NCBI RefSeq assembly: GCF_900101855.1
Contig: NZ_FMVC01000006.1
Span: 1-64,000 of the forward strand
Length of the DNA stretch: 64,000 bases
Source: Flavobacterium anhuiense
GTDB lineage: Bacteria > Bacteroidota > Bacteroidia > Flavobacteriales > Flavobacteriaceae
Direction of reading: 5' to 3'
In this document: one piece after another, positions 24,332 through 32,740 of the stretch
Layout of the letters: each line of letters starts with the position of its first letter
How positions within the stretch are numbered: position 1 is the stretch's first letter
The notes under the pieces: model-generated
Seen by the model: the letters and a program-made list of their open reading frames with translations, nothing else
What the model was told of the DNA's origin: nothing
Databases searched by the model: none
Position numbers and translations under genes: made by a program

Positions 24332-24883
24332 CTATTTTATTTTCTTCAATACTTCTTTGGCGACGGCTTTGTACGCGGGAGAATGGTCTCCGAAATCTTT
24401 ATCAATTATGACTTTTAATTCAGGATGGATCCAGTCGTAATGATTTCCTAAAATATATAAGGTTCTGATGGAGTAGGCTTTTGTGGCAACTTTTACATCA
24501 CTTATCAGCCAATCAAAACTTGCTTCAATGCAATCTTGAAGATTTTCTTCAGAGAGTTTTATGCTGTTTTCATTTTTCTTATAATGCGATTTTACCAAAA
24601 GTTGTGTCACTTTTGCAATTGGGCGAAGGGAACTTTCGTCTTTTAAAATTTTCAGATTTGAACAGAAAAAATCAAGATGAGGTTGGAGCCACTGTAATTC
24701 TTCGTAAGAAACAAATTCCAAAATCCAGCAGGCTTTATGATTGTTTTTGTCTTCCGGCGAAAAGCAAATCGAAACCAATTCACTAAAAAGCGAAGGGTTT
24801 TCTAAAACATCTTGCGCGGTTTTGAGGCGGTTTTCTCTATAAGCATTGACATAATCTAGTTTTTTCTGCAGTTCGGAAAGCAT
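24332..24883 (-). CDS. Alpha-helical protein of unknown function, HEAT-like
   Basis: 183 aa from the ATG at 24883; a TTG three codons earlier also exists. No catalytic motif was recognised. It is entirely helical, with repeated helix pairs such as CWILEFVSYEELQWLQPHLD, SLRPIAKVTQLLVKSHYK and VATKAYSIRTLYILGNHYDW, which resemble HEAT-type repeats that bind proteins. The C-terminal SPAYKAVAKEVLKKI fits a last helix. It stands alone between the antitoxin gene and a TonB-dependent receptor gene that begins a separate transcript. Function unknown. Confidence 0.6.
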   Translation of the reverse strand: MLSELQKKLDYVNAYRENRLKTAQDVLENPSLFSELVSICFSPEDKNNHKACWILEFVSYEELQWLQPHLDFFCSNLKILKDESSLRPIAKVTQLLVKSHYKKNENSIKLSEENLQDCIEASFDWLISDVKVATKAYSIRTLYILGNHYDWIHPELKVIIDKDFGDHSPAYKAVAKEVLKKIK

Positions 24884-24906
24884 TGTTTTCAAGATTTAAT
24901 ACAATG

Positions 24907-27009
24907 CTAAAATAAGTAATTTAATGAGATAATTCCGTAATAGTTTATTGGAAGACCTGGATAATAAAATCTTGGTTGCGCATTTCCAACTCCTGTAGCG
25001 TTGGTCAAAATCATTGAAGCATATTTCTCATTTGTGACATTATTTATTCCGGCATCCAAATGTGCTTTTAATCCCGACAAAATTTCAAATTGATATCCTG
25101 TTTTTAAATTTAATAAAGAATATGAATCTGAAAAATCGGCATTTGAATCATTCATCGGAATTTTATCTGTAAACTGAAAATCGGCTGAAAAATAAAATCC
25201 TGAATTCGTATTGAAATTAAAACCTGCGCTCGCGGTATTGGCTGGAACTCCGGTTAATTTGTTTCCAGAATAATCATTTCCGTTATCAACAAAATCTTTG
25301 AATTCATAATTCCCGATCGAAGCTCCGACATAAGAATGCAAATTGAAAATTCGATTGATTGTCCAATTGTGATTTAATGAAATTTCAATTCCTTCATGAA
25401 ACGTTTTTCCAGCATTTACACCTTCGTATTGATCATCTCCGATTCTTTTGGCGACTAATAAATCTTTGATTTCCATTCGGTAAATAGCAATTTGTGTGTA
25501 AAGTTTTTTATTGAAAAAATGTAGTTTTCCGCCCAATTCAAAATTATAACCTGTTTCGGGTTTAATGTCAGAATTGATGTTTCCTGTAGAAGTTAAAGTT
25601 TCTTCGGTTGCGGGAAGTGAAAATCCTCGGCTTGCAGAAAAGTAAAAAGTTTGAACTTCATTCGGTTTAAATAAAAAAGAAAGTTGTGGCGAAAAAATGC
25701 CGTCATAACTATAATGTTCCGTTGGATTATTCGCGGAAGCGGGAAAATCATTCTGAAGTTCGAATTTGGTTTTGTTGTAATTTAAACCTGCTTGAATCTC
25801 AAAATGTTCTGAAAGCAAAGTTCTAATTTGAGAAAAAATGTTGTAAAAATCTCTTTTCTGATTTGTTGCTGTAAGTTGATCGCCTTGCAGACTTCCGTTT
25901 CCGTTATTTTGCTGATATAAGTTTTCGAAAGTATTCCCGCTATAATTATCTCTGAAATATTCTAATCCAGCAATAAATTGATTTTTGATTTTTCCGATAC
26001 TAAAATCTCCCGAAAACTGAGTTCTCGCACCCGAAGCAAAAGTATATTGGCGCAAAATATCAAAAGGGCGCGGTTCGTTGCTGTCTTTATAATTGATAAA
26101 AACCGAAGTCGAATTATTCAAATGATCATTTAATTTAAAATCATAAGCCAATCCAGCTAAAGTCGATTTGTATTCTTTAAATCCTTTTGAAGCAACCCAA
26201 GTTGGAGCTCCAGCTTGCGGATTATTTTCGAAAGTGGTTTTATTGATTGAACTCGGAATGTATGCTTTTAAATAAGTGTAATTGGAAAAATAATTCAGTC
26301 TGCTGTTTTTCTTTCTGAATAATTCACCACTGAGCGTAATTCCTTCGCGATTGTATGCGCTGTTTTCGCGCCAGCCGTTGGTTTTTAAATTATGATAACT
26401 CAGATTTAAAGAAGCACTTTTTTCATTCAAATTAAAACCGACTCTGTTTTTCAATAATCCAAAAGACCCAAAAATAGAACTAACTTCAGTTTGATAGTTG
26501 GATTTATTGAATGTTTCTGGGGAAATCAAAATTGCTCCGCCCAATCCAGCGCCATAAATACTAGAAAGCGGACCTTTTATAACTTCAATTTGATTGATGT
26601 TTTGAAGATCAATATCGTCAATCACGGTTTCGCTGTTTCCGGATGTTAGCGGAATGCTCCCGTAAAAAGCTCTAATTTTATTGGTTCCGTATGGAGTTCT
26701 CGCTCCAATTCCGCGAATCGAAATTCGGGTTGTGGTAATATTAGACGATTGCATAAAAACGCCAGGAATAGTATTAATGACATTACTTATGTCTGTTGTG
26801 TTGTTTCGAAGCAATTCTTTTTCGGATAAAATGCCAATAGAAGCGGGGCTATTTTGCAAATTACGATTAATATGAAGCGGACTTATTAAAACTTCGTTCA
26901 GTTTTTGAGTTTTGACTGAATCAATATTTTGAACTTCTTTTTCTTGTGCGGAACTATTTTTAGAAATAAAAAGAACAAAAAGAAGAAGAAAATATTTTTT
27001 GAAAGGCAT
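24907..27009 (-). CDS. TonB-dependent outer-membrane receptor
   Basis: 700 aa. The signal peptide MPFKKYFLLLFVLFISKNSSA precedes a plug domain (about 35-160) with INTIPGVFMQSSN, ISIRGIGARTPYG and IEVIKGPLSSIYGAGLGGAILI. A 22-strand barrel follows and ends in the terminal Phe expected for BAM recognition (ISLNYLF). No carboxypeptidase-like N-terminal domain is present, unlike the SusC protein of this window. Such receptors import siderophores, cobalamin, metals or small molecules using TonB energy. The ligand is unknown, and no linked transport genes are present. A small helical gene lies downstream. Confidence 0.9.
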   Translation of the reverse strand: MPFKKYFLLLFVLFISKNSSAQEKEVQNIDSVKTQKLNEVLISPLHINRNLQNSPASIGILSEKELLRNNTTDISNVINTIPGVFMQSSNITTTRISIRGIGARTPYGTNKIRAFYGSIPLTSGNSETVIDDIDLQNINQIEVIKGPLSSIYGAGLGGAILISPETFNKSNYQTEVSSIFGSFGLLKNRVGFNLNEKSASLNLSYHNLKTNGWRENSAYNREGITLSGELFRKKNSRLNYFSNYTYLKAYIPSSINKTTFENNPQAGAPTWVASKGFKEYKSTLAGLAYDFKLNDHLNNSTSVFINYKDSNEPRPFDILRQYTFASGARTQFSGDFSIGKIKNQFIAGLEYFRDNYSGNTFENLYQQNNGNGSLQGDQLTATNQKRDFYNIFSQIRTLLSEHFEIQAGLNYNKTKFELQNDFPASANNPTEHYSYDGIFSPQLSFLFKPNEVQTFYFSASRGFSLPATEETLTSTGNINSDIKPETGYNFELGGKLHFFNKKLYTQIAIYRMEIKDLLVAKRIGDDQYEGVNAGKTFHEGIEISLNHNWTINRIFNLHSYVGASIGNYEFKDFVDNGNDYSGNKLTGVPANTASAGFNFNTNSGFYFSADFQFTDKIPMNDSNADFSDSYSLLNLKTGYQFEILSGLKAHLDAGINNVTNEKYASMILTNATGVGNAQPRFYYPGLPINYYGIISLNYLF

Positions 27010-27041
27010 AAAAGGAGATGGATTAAAGTGCGGTTTATTTT

Positions 27042-27185
27042 AACACATAGAAACATAGCAATGATTGAGGCAAAAAAGGCGTTTTACTTGTCAAAAGCCA
27101 CATAGGACTATGTGTGAAAACTAGTTTTCTTAATAACATCTTTTTAAACAATCCCGATGAATCGGGACTATGTCTCTATGTGTTT
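27042..27185. repeat. MITE-like inverted repeat (AACACATAG family)
   Basis: AACACATAGAAACATAG (27042-27058) matches the complement of 27168-27184 at 16 of 17 positions. Inside lies a smaller TCCCGAT/ATCGGGA hairpin (27152-27166). The unit is about 144 bp, has no gene, and resembles short non-autonomous repeats of Flavobacterium. It lies in the 303-bp gap 27010-27312. Confidence 0.5.
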
Positions 27186-27240
27186 AAAATTTTTACAGTG
27201 TGTTTAAGAGCAATTGTTCTGAATAATCAAAATATTTTTT

Positions 27241-27300
27241 AACCGCAAATTGCACAAATTCACACAAATTGATTTGCGAAAATCTGTGTAATTTGTTGTT
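27241..27300. repeat. Interspersed CACAAATTCACACAAATT-type repeat
   Basis: ACCGCAAATTGCACAAATTCACACAAATT is followed by AATCTGTGTAATTTGTTG, a loose inverted repeat with a 9-nt word period. Similar words appear at 434-450 and 24271-24300. It precedes the sorbosone-dehydrogenase-like stop codon side. Confidence 0.4.
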
Positions 27301-27312
27301 GAAGTGAGTGAT

Positions 27313-28584
27313 TTATTTCGCTGTCACTTTCCAAATCGTATTTCCGCTATCATCATTTACTAAAAGTGATCCGTCATTCATAACCGTTACCGCAACTGGA
27401 CGTCCGTAAACTTCGGCTTTGTTTTCGTCAGAAATAAATCCGGTTAAAAAATCTTCTGGTTTTCCGGAAGGTTTTCCGTCTTTAAAAGGAACGAATAAAA
27501 CTTTATAACCTGAAATTTTAGAACGGTTCCAAGAACCATGCTGTCCAACAAAAGCTCCGTTTTTATATTTTGCCGGAAATTTTTCTTTTGTATAAAATGC
27601 CAATCCTAGTGAAGCAGTGTGAGAACCAACTGGAACATCTGGAACAATTGCTTTTTCGACCAAATCTTTTCTTTGGCCTTTCATTCTTGGATCTGGAATA
27701 CTTCCAAAATATGAATATGGCCAACCGTAGAAACCATCTCTTTTTACACTGGTAATATAATCAGGAACTAAATCGTCTCCGAGTTCATCACGTTCATTGA
27801 CTGCTGTCCATAATTCTTTATTGACAGGATTCCAATCCATTCCTACAGGATTTCTCAGTCCAGAAGCAAAGATTTTTTCGCCAGTTCCGTCAGGATTAAT
27901 TTCGAGAATTGCTGCCCTGCGGATTTCTTTATCCATTCCGTTTTCTCCATTATTACTTCCAGAACCTACCGAAACATAGATTTTGCTTCCATCAGGACTT
28001 GCCAATATATTTCTTGTCCAGTGATTGTTGTAGCCGCCCGCAGGAAGTTCAAGTATTTTTTCTCCTTTGGTTTCCAGTTTTAGCGGATTGTTTTTATAAG
28101 GATAGCGGTATAATCCATCCGTATTGGCAATGTAGAAAAAGTCTTTTAAAACTAACATTCCAAAGGGTTTGTTGAGTCCAGAAATAAAAACTTCGCGAGT
28201 TTCAAATTTTCCGTCTTTGTCTTTATCTCTTAAAACTGTGATTTGATTTTTACTCGATCTCGTTCCACTTTCAACTACAAAAATATCTTGGTTTGGTGCA
28301 ATATAAGTCCATCGCGGATTTTCGAATCCGTCAGCAAATTTGGTTACCGTAAAACCTTCAGGCGCTTTTGGTGTCTTGCCAGCTGGCCATCCAATTACTT
28401 TACTGTTATTAGTTTTAGATTCGGTAGCGTATGGAGGAGGAAGCGTAATATCTCCAATGGCAGTTTTTACAACATTGCCTGGCTGGTTGGCGAGCGCTTC
28501 TTTTTCTTCTTTTTTTACTTGCCCATTGCACGCAGTCATTAAGGCTAGTAGTGGTATAGATAATAGGGTTGTGGTTTTTTTCAT
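27313..28584 (-). CDS. PQQ-dependent sugar dehydrogenase-like (sorbosone dehydrogenase) lipoprotein
   Basis: 423 aa. A type II signal ends at LMTAC (Cys19), so it is a lipoprotein. The body is a six-bladed beta-propeller of the GSDH/sorbosone dehydrogenase family: PPYATESKTNNSKVIGWPAG, GFENPRWTYIAPNQDIFVVE, NHWTRNILASPDGSKIYVSVGSGSN, FASGLRNPVGMDWNP, GWPYSYFGS and AFVGQHGSWNRSKISGYKVLF. These enzymes oxidise sugars with PQQ or have lost cofactor binding. The genes that would show PQQ synthesis are not here. The substrate is unknown. Confidence 0.75.
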   Translation of the reverse strand: MKKTTTLLSIPLLALMTACNGQVKKEEKEALANQPGNVVKTAIGDITLPPPYATESKTNNSKVIGWPAGKTPKAPEGFTVTKFADGFENPRWTYIAPNQDIFVVESGTRSSKNQITVLRDKDKDGKFETREVFISGLNKPFGMLVLKDFFYIANTDGLYRYPYKNNPLKLETKGEKILELPAGGYNNHWTRNILASPDGSKIYVSVGSGSNNGENGMDKEIRRAAILEINPDGTGEKIFASGLRNPVGMDWNPVNKELWTAVNERDELGDDLVPDYITSVKRDGFYGWPYSYFGSIPDPRMKGQRKDLVEKAIVPDVPVGSHTASLGLAFYTKEKFPAKYKNGAFVGQHGSWNRSKISGYKVLFVPFKDGKPSGKPEDFLTGFISDENKAEVYGRPVAVTVMNDGSLLVNDDSGNTIWKVTAK

Positions 28585-28738
28585 CGGTTTTTTGTGGTTA
28601 AATGATTATATCACAACAATTTACTGAAATTTAAAATAGGGTTAAAAAATAAATTGTAAACATTAACTGATATTTAACATTCATAAAAAATATCTCGATA
28701 CAGTTTATTTTGATAGAAGCTGTTAAGTTCTAATTCTT

Positions 28739-28746
28739 TATCTTTG
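28739..28746 (+). promoter_or_regulatory. -7 box of the hpt-adk operon
   Basis: TATCTTTG fits TAnnTTTG. A TTG at 28710-28712 lies 26 bp upstream, slightly beyond the normal spacing. The resulting transcript would have a leader of about 20 nt before the hpt ATG at 28771. Confidence 0.5.
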
Positions 28747-28770
28747 TCCATTATTTTAAAAAGAAAAATA

Positions 28771-29301
28771 ATGATACAACTTCACGATAAACAATTTGTT
28801 CCGTTTATTTCGGCTAAAGAAATTGATTTTGCTTTGACTAAATTGGTAGCTCAGGTAGAAGACGATTTTGGAGATGATACGCCAATTTTTATTGGAGTTC
28901 TGAATGGCGCTTTTATGGTAGTGTCAGATTTTCTAAAAAAATATAAAAAGCCATGTGAGGTTTCATTTATCAAAATGGCATCTTATGAAGGAACACAAAG
29001 TTCTGAATCGGTTAAAGAATTGATCGGAATTAACCATGATTTGACAGGAAGAACAGTCATCGTTATAGAAGATATTGTTGATACTGGAAATACAATCGAA
29101 GAATTAAAACACTTGTTTAAAGCACAAAATGTAAAGCATTTTAAAATTGCGACATTGTTCTTTAAGCCAGAAGCATATAAAAAAGACATCAAAATAGATT
29201 ATATCGGAATTCGAATTCCGAATAAATTTATTGTAGGTTACGGTTTAGACTACGATGGTTTAGGAAGAAATTTAACCGAGGTTTACAAATTAGCAGAATA
29301 A
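28771..29301 (+). CDS. hpt: Hypoxanthine phosphoribosyltransferase
   Basis: 176 aa from the ATG at 28771. The longer frame begins at a TTG inside the -7 box and is rejected. The PRPP-binding motif VIVIEDIVDTGNTI, with its acidic pair, is complete. The N-terminal ISAKEIDFALTKL and FIGVLNGAFMVVSDFL fit type I purine phosphoribosyltransferases; the base-specificity region is KIDYIGIRIPNKFIVGYGLDYDG. It salvages hypoxanthine and perhaps guanine with PRPP to make nucleotides. adk follows by 68 bp and is probably in the same operon, which joins salvage to nucleotide balancing. Confidence 0.9.
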   Translation: MIQLHDKQFVPFISAKEIDFALTKLVAQVEDDFGDDTPIFIGVLNGAFMVVSDFLKKYKKPCEVSFIKMASYEGTQSSESVKELIGINHDLTGRTVIVIEDIVDTGNTIEELKHLFKAQNVKHFKIATLFFKPEAYKKDIKIDYIGIRIPNKFIVGYGLDYDGLGRNLTEVYKLAE

Positions 29302-29369
29302 CAAAACACAACTAAATATTCATTTAAAAAAACTTCTGAAAGACAGAAGTAACAACACTCATTTCAATT

Positions 29370-29942
29370 ATGATTAACATCGTTTTATTTGGAAAGCCTG
29401 GTGCAGGAAAAGGAACTCAGGCAGAATTTTTAAAAGAGAAATACAATTTAACACACCTTTCGACAGGAGATATTTTTCGTTTCAATTTAAAAAATGATAC
29501 TGAACTAGGAAAACAAGCAAGAGTTTTTATGGACAATGGAGAATTGGTTCCTTGCGAAGTAACAACTGCCATGTTAATTGATGAGGTGAAAAAACACCCA
29601 GATACAGCAGGATTTTTGTTTGACGGCTACCCAAGAACAATCAATCAGGCTGAGGCTTTAGATAAATTTTTACCAACAATCGGATCAAGCGTAACAGCAA
29701 CAATCGCTTTAGAAGCTGATGATGAAATTTTGGTAAAACGTCTATTAGAGAGAGGAAAAACAAGCGGGAGAGTTGATGATCAGGACGAAGAAAAAATTCG
29801 TGTGAGATATCAGGAGTACAATGAGAAAACAGCTCCTCTAATTGGATATTATAAAGAACAAGGTAAGTTTCATGCTGTTGACGGTATCGGAACTATCGAA
29901 CAAATTACAGAGCGCTTAACGTCAGTTATAGATAATTTGTAG
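29370..29942 (+). CDS. adk: Adenylate kinase
   Basis: 190 aa, a short-type enzyme without the zinc-containing LID insert. The P-loop GKPGAGKGT is at 7-15, the AMP-binding STGDIFR segment follows, and FDGYPRTINQAEALD and the LID region LLERGKTSGRVDDQDEE are intact. It interconverts ATP and AMP with two ADP. Bacteroidota often carry adk beside hpt, as here. A small hairpin ACTTCTG/CAGAAGT (29332-29350) sits 20 bp before the ATG. A repeat-rich spacer follows the gene. Confidence 0.95.
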   Translation: MINIVLFGKPGAGKGTQAEFLKEKYNLTHLSTGDIFRFNLKNDTELGKQARVFMDNGELVPCEVTTAMLIDEVKKHPDTAGFLFDGYPRTINQAEALDKFLPTIGSSVTATIALEADDEILVKRLLERGKTSGRVDDQDEEKIRVRYQEYNEKTAPLIGYYKEQGKFHAVDGIGTIEQITERLTSVIDNL

Positions 29943-29945
29943 AAG

Positions 29946-30090
29946 CTTTTTCCAGCTGTACGTTACGAGTCCTCGCTAAAAAAACTATTTTTCTATCCAG
30001 AAAACGAGCTTCCTGCGGTCGCTGTTTTCTGGCAAGAAAAATTAGTTTTTTTAGCTCTGGGCTCTTCTCTTCCATCTGGGCTATTTTAGA
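29946..30090. repeat. Dispersed repeat with a long imperfect hairpin
   Basis: Arms at 29975-30009 and 30021-30055 form an imperfect stem of about 35 bp around the loop TTCCTGCGGTC. Only two mismatches and two bulges interrupt it. The flanks (CCAGCTGTACGTTACGAGTCC before, GGGCTCTTCTCTTCCATCTGGGCTA after) look like the ends of a degenerate dispersed element. It may also act as the adk terminator. Confidence 0.5.
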
Positions 30091-30143
30091 TTACGGTTAC
30101 AAATTATATAACGAGACTATTTTATAACGAATCCCCCTATCAA

Positions 30144-31418
30144 TTGGAAATACTAATAATATTTTTTCTAATTCTACTAAACGGAGTTTTCTCCATGTCA
30201 GAGATCGCTTTGATTTCGGCCCGTAAAAACAGGTTGGAAACAGCAGCGAAAAAAGGCAACAAAAGTGCTAAAACGGCACTCGATTTAGCCAACTCCCCAA
30301 ATAAGTTTTTATCTACAGTACAAATCGGAATTACCTTAATCGGGATTTTGACGGGTATTTATTCTGGTGACAAAATCACAGCAGATGTTGAACTTTTTGT
30401 GGCAGGAATTGCAGTTCTAAAACCTTACGCACATTCAATTGCGGTGGGGATTGTAGTTGTAGTTTTAACTTTTTTCTCATTGGTTTTGGGAGAATTACTT
30501 CCAAAACGAATCGGATTAAATTATCCAGAAGCTATCGCTAAAATGGTTGCAATGCCAATGAAAGTGATTTCTATTATTACGGCACCATTTATTTGGCTGT
30601 TGACTTCATCAACAGATTTTTTATTGAATGTTCTTCAAATCAAGCCAACTGCTGACGGAAAAGTGACCGAGGAAGAAATTAAAGCCATTATTAAAGAAGG
30701 AACAGAAGTTGGAGAAGTTCAAGAAATTGAACAAGATATTGTGGAGCGTGTTTTTCATATTGGAGATAGAAAAGTAAATTCTTTAATGACGCACCGCAAA
30801 TCGGTTGACATGTTGCCATTAAAAGCCGACAAAGAAAAAATCAAAGAACTTGTAGTTCAGGATCTTCATGCGGTTTATCCGGTGTACAACGATAATTATG
30901 ATGATATAGTTGGAGTTGCTACACTGAAAAATATATTTGCCAATATTGAAAATGATAATTTTGATTTTTCATCAATTATAACTGAAGCACCTTATTTGAT
31001 GGAGCAGACAACGGCTTACAAAGCGTTGGAAAATTTTAAGAAAACGGGAGTTCATTACGCGTTAGTTTCTGATGAATATGGTGTTTTTCAAGGTATGATT
31101 ACGTTGAATGACATCTTAGAAGCTTTAGTTGGAGATGCCTCAGAATTTTACAAAGACGAATTCCAGCTTATAGAAAGAGAAGACGGTTCTTGGTTGGTTG
31201 ACGGACATTATTCGTTACATGATTTTTTAACATATTTCGAGTTAGACGAACTGACAAACGATTACGAAGTAAACACCGTAAGCGGAATGATTATGACTGA
31301 GCTTTCGCATATTCCAAAAGAAGGTGAAAAACTGATTTGGCAGAAATTCATCTTGGAAGTTGTCGATATGGATGGTGTTAAGATTGATAAAGTGCTTGTG
31401 AAAGCATTAAAAGAGTAA
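30144..31418 (+). CDS. Hemolysin-family CNNM/DUF21 protein with CBS pair
   Basis: 424 aa from a TTG start (MEILIIFFLILLNGVF). The N-terminal DUF21 domain has about four membrane helices, including GVFSMSEIALISARKNRLE and SLVLGELLPKRIGLNYPEAIA. A CBS pair spans about 205-335 (VFHIGDRKVNSLMTHRKSVDM and IVGVATLKNIFANI), and a CorC/HlyC domain follows (GSWLVDGHYSLHDFLTYFEL). Relatives export or sense magnesium or cobalt. The hemolysin name is historical. It precedes obg by about 90 bp, with a TTTCAAG-family hairpin between, so the two may be separately transcribed. Confidence 0.85.
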   Translation: MEILIIFFLILLNGVFSMSEIALISARKNRLETAAKKGNKSAKTALDLANSPNKFLSTVQIGITLIGILTGIYSGDKITADVELFVAGIAVLKPYAHSIAVGIVVVVLTFFSLVLGELLPKRIGLNYPEAIAKMVAMPMKVISIITAPFIWLLTSSTDFLLNVLQIKPTADGKVTEEEIKAIIKEGTEVGEVQEIEQDIVERVFHIGDRKVNSLMTHRKSVDMLPLKADKEKIKELVVQDLHAVYPVYNDNYDDIVGVATLKNIFANIENDNFDFSSIITEAPYLMEQTTAYKALENFKKTGVHYALVSDEYGVFQGMITLNDILEALVGDASEFYKDEFQLIEREDGSWLVDGHYSLHDFLTYFELDELTNDYEVNTVSGMIMTELSHIPKEGEKLIWQKFILEVVDMDGVKIDKVLVKALKE

Positions 31419-31422
31419 AATT

Positions 31423-31479
31423 TGTTTCAAGTTTAAAGTTTCAAGTTAGTTGACGTTCTGTTGACTTGAAACTTGAAAC
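31423..31479. repeat. TTTCAAG-family hairpin before obg
   Basis: AAGTTTCAAGT (31436-31446) pairs with ACTTGAAACTT (31464-31474), and outer GTTTCAAG pairs with CTTGAAAC. It sits directly after the CBS-protein stop and before the obg ATG. Confidence 0.6.
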
Positions 31480-31505
31480 ATGAAGCTATACATAAACAAG
31501 AAAAA

Positions 31506-32507
31506 ATGACAGAAGGAAATTTTGTAGATTACGTTAAGATATATGTTTCTTCCGGAAAAGGAGGAAAAGGTTCTACGCATTTACATAGAGAGAAATTTAT
31601 TGAAAAAGGTGGTCCGGACGGTGGAGATGGCGGTCGCGGAGGACATGTGTATTTGGTTGGAAATAAAGGACTCTGGACATTATTTCATTTAAAATTTGCG
31701 CGTCACATTAAAGCAGGTCACGGTGGAGATGGAGGTTCTGACAGAAGTACAGGTGCAGACGGAGAAGATAAAATCATTGAAGTACCATTGGGGACTGTTG
31801 TAAAAGACAAAGAAACTGGAGAAACACTTTTTGAAATTACAGAACACGGAGAGAAACAAATTCTGGCAAGAGGAGGAAAAGGAGGTTTAGGAAACTGGCA
31901 TTTTAGAAGTTCTACAAACCAGACACCTCGTTATGCACAGCCAGGTTTGTTGGGTGTAGAAATGGACGTGATTTTGGAATTGAAAGTTTTGGCCGATGTT
32001 GGTTTAGTTGGTTTTCCAAATGCTGGAAAATCTACTTTATTATCTGTTTTGACTTCTGCAAAACCTAAAATCGCCGATTATCCGTTTACGACTTTAAAAC
32101 CAAATCTTGGAATTGTTGCGTATAGAGATTTTCAATCTTTTGTAATTGCTGATATTCCTGGAATTATTGAAGGAGCCGCAGAAGGAAAAGGTCTTGGGCA
32201 TTATTTCTTGCGTCATATTGAACGTAACTCAACTTTATTGTTTTTGATTCCTGTTGACACGGCAGATATTAAAGCAGAATATGATATTTTGGTTAACGAA
32301 TTGACTAAATACAACCCTGAAATGTTGGACAAAGAGCGTCTTGTCGTGATTTCAAAATGCGATATGCTGGATGATGAATTAAAAGCTGAATTGAAAGCTG
32401 AATTAGATGTATCATTCAAAGATGTTCCATATATGTTTATTTCGTCTGTTGCACAGCAAGGTTTAACAGATTTGAAAGACAGGCTTTGGAAAATGCTTAA
32501 CGAATAA
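31506..32507 (+). CDS. obg: GTPase Obg
   Basis: 333 aa from the ATG at 31506 (MTEGNFVDYVKIYVSSGKGG); the longer frame's first codons lie in a repeat and are rejected. The glycine-rich Obg fold occupies about 1-160 (KGGPDGGDGGRGGHV, GGSDRSTGADGEDKI). The G domain follows with G1 GFPNAGKST, switch TTLKPNLG, G3 DIPGIIEGA and G4 SKCD. Obg binds the 50S subunit and acts in ribosome assembly and stress control. The C-terminal extension seen in some Obg proteins is absent, as usual for Bacteroidota. A hairpin repeat and terminator follow. Confidence 0.95.
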   Translation: MTEGNFVDYVKIYVSSGKGGKGSTHLHREKFIEKGGPDGGDGGRGGHVYLVGNKGLWTLFHLKFARHIKAGHGGDGGSDRSTGADGEDKIIEVPLGTVVKDKETGETLFEITEHGEKQILARGGKGGLGNWHFRSSTNQTPRYAQPGLLGVEMDVILELKVLADVGLVGFPNAGKSTLLSVLTSAKPKIADYPFTTLKPNLGIVAYRDFQSFVIADIPGIIEGAAEGKGLGHYFLRHIERNSTLLFLIPVDTADIKAEYDILVNELTKYNPEMLDKERLVVISKCDMLDDELKAELKAELDVSFKDVPYMFISSVAQQGLTDLKDRLWKMLNE

Positions 32508-32580
32508 GATTCTGAGTTTCTAAGATTCTAAGCTCAAAAGAGAAAACTTAGAATCTTAATTGCTTAGTATCTTAGTAACT
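32508..32580. repeat. CTAAGATTCTAAG-family hairpin after obg
   Basis: TAAGATTCTAAG (32526-32537) pairs perfectly with CTTAGAATCTTA (32552-32563). More TTAGTATCTTAG words follow. It begins right after the obg stop. Confidence 0.65.
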
Positions 32581-32584
32581 TTTC

Positions 32585-32618
32585 AAAAAAGGTGTTCTGT
32601 TCTCAGAGCACCTTTTTT
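32585..32618 (+). terminator. Terminator of obg
   Basis: AAAAAAGGTGTTCTG pairs with CAGAGCACCTTTTTT (one G-T pair) around a 4-nt loop, with a T run at the end. Confidence 0.75.
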
Positions 32619-32689
32619 GTTTTATACTGTTAAATTCGTAATAAACTGCTAAAAATATAGTGTCATTTTTAATTTTAAGATTGTTTAGG

Positions 32690-32720
32690 TTGAGATAATT
32701 GTCAAAATGGCTTATATTCG
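32690..32720 (+). promoter_or_regulatory. Promoter of the S46 peptidase gene
   Basis: TTG (32690-32692), a 20-bp spacer, then TATATTCG (32713-32720), one base off TAnnTTTG. Transcription would begin near 32726, which rules out the start at 32699 and supports the ATG at 32741. Confidence 0.6.
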
Positions 32721-32740
32721 CATCACTTAAACAAAATAAC

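Noticed and set aside
27241..27300. CRISPR-like array from repeated CACAAATT words
   Set aside because: Words are short, imperfect and not separated by unique spacers; no cas genes are present.
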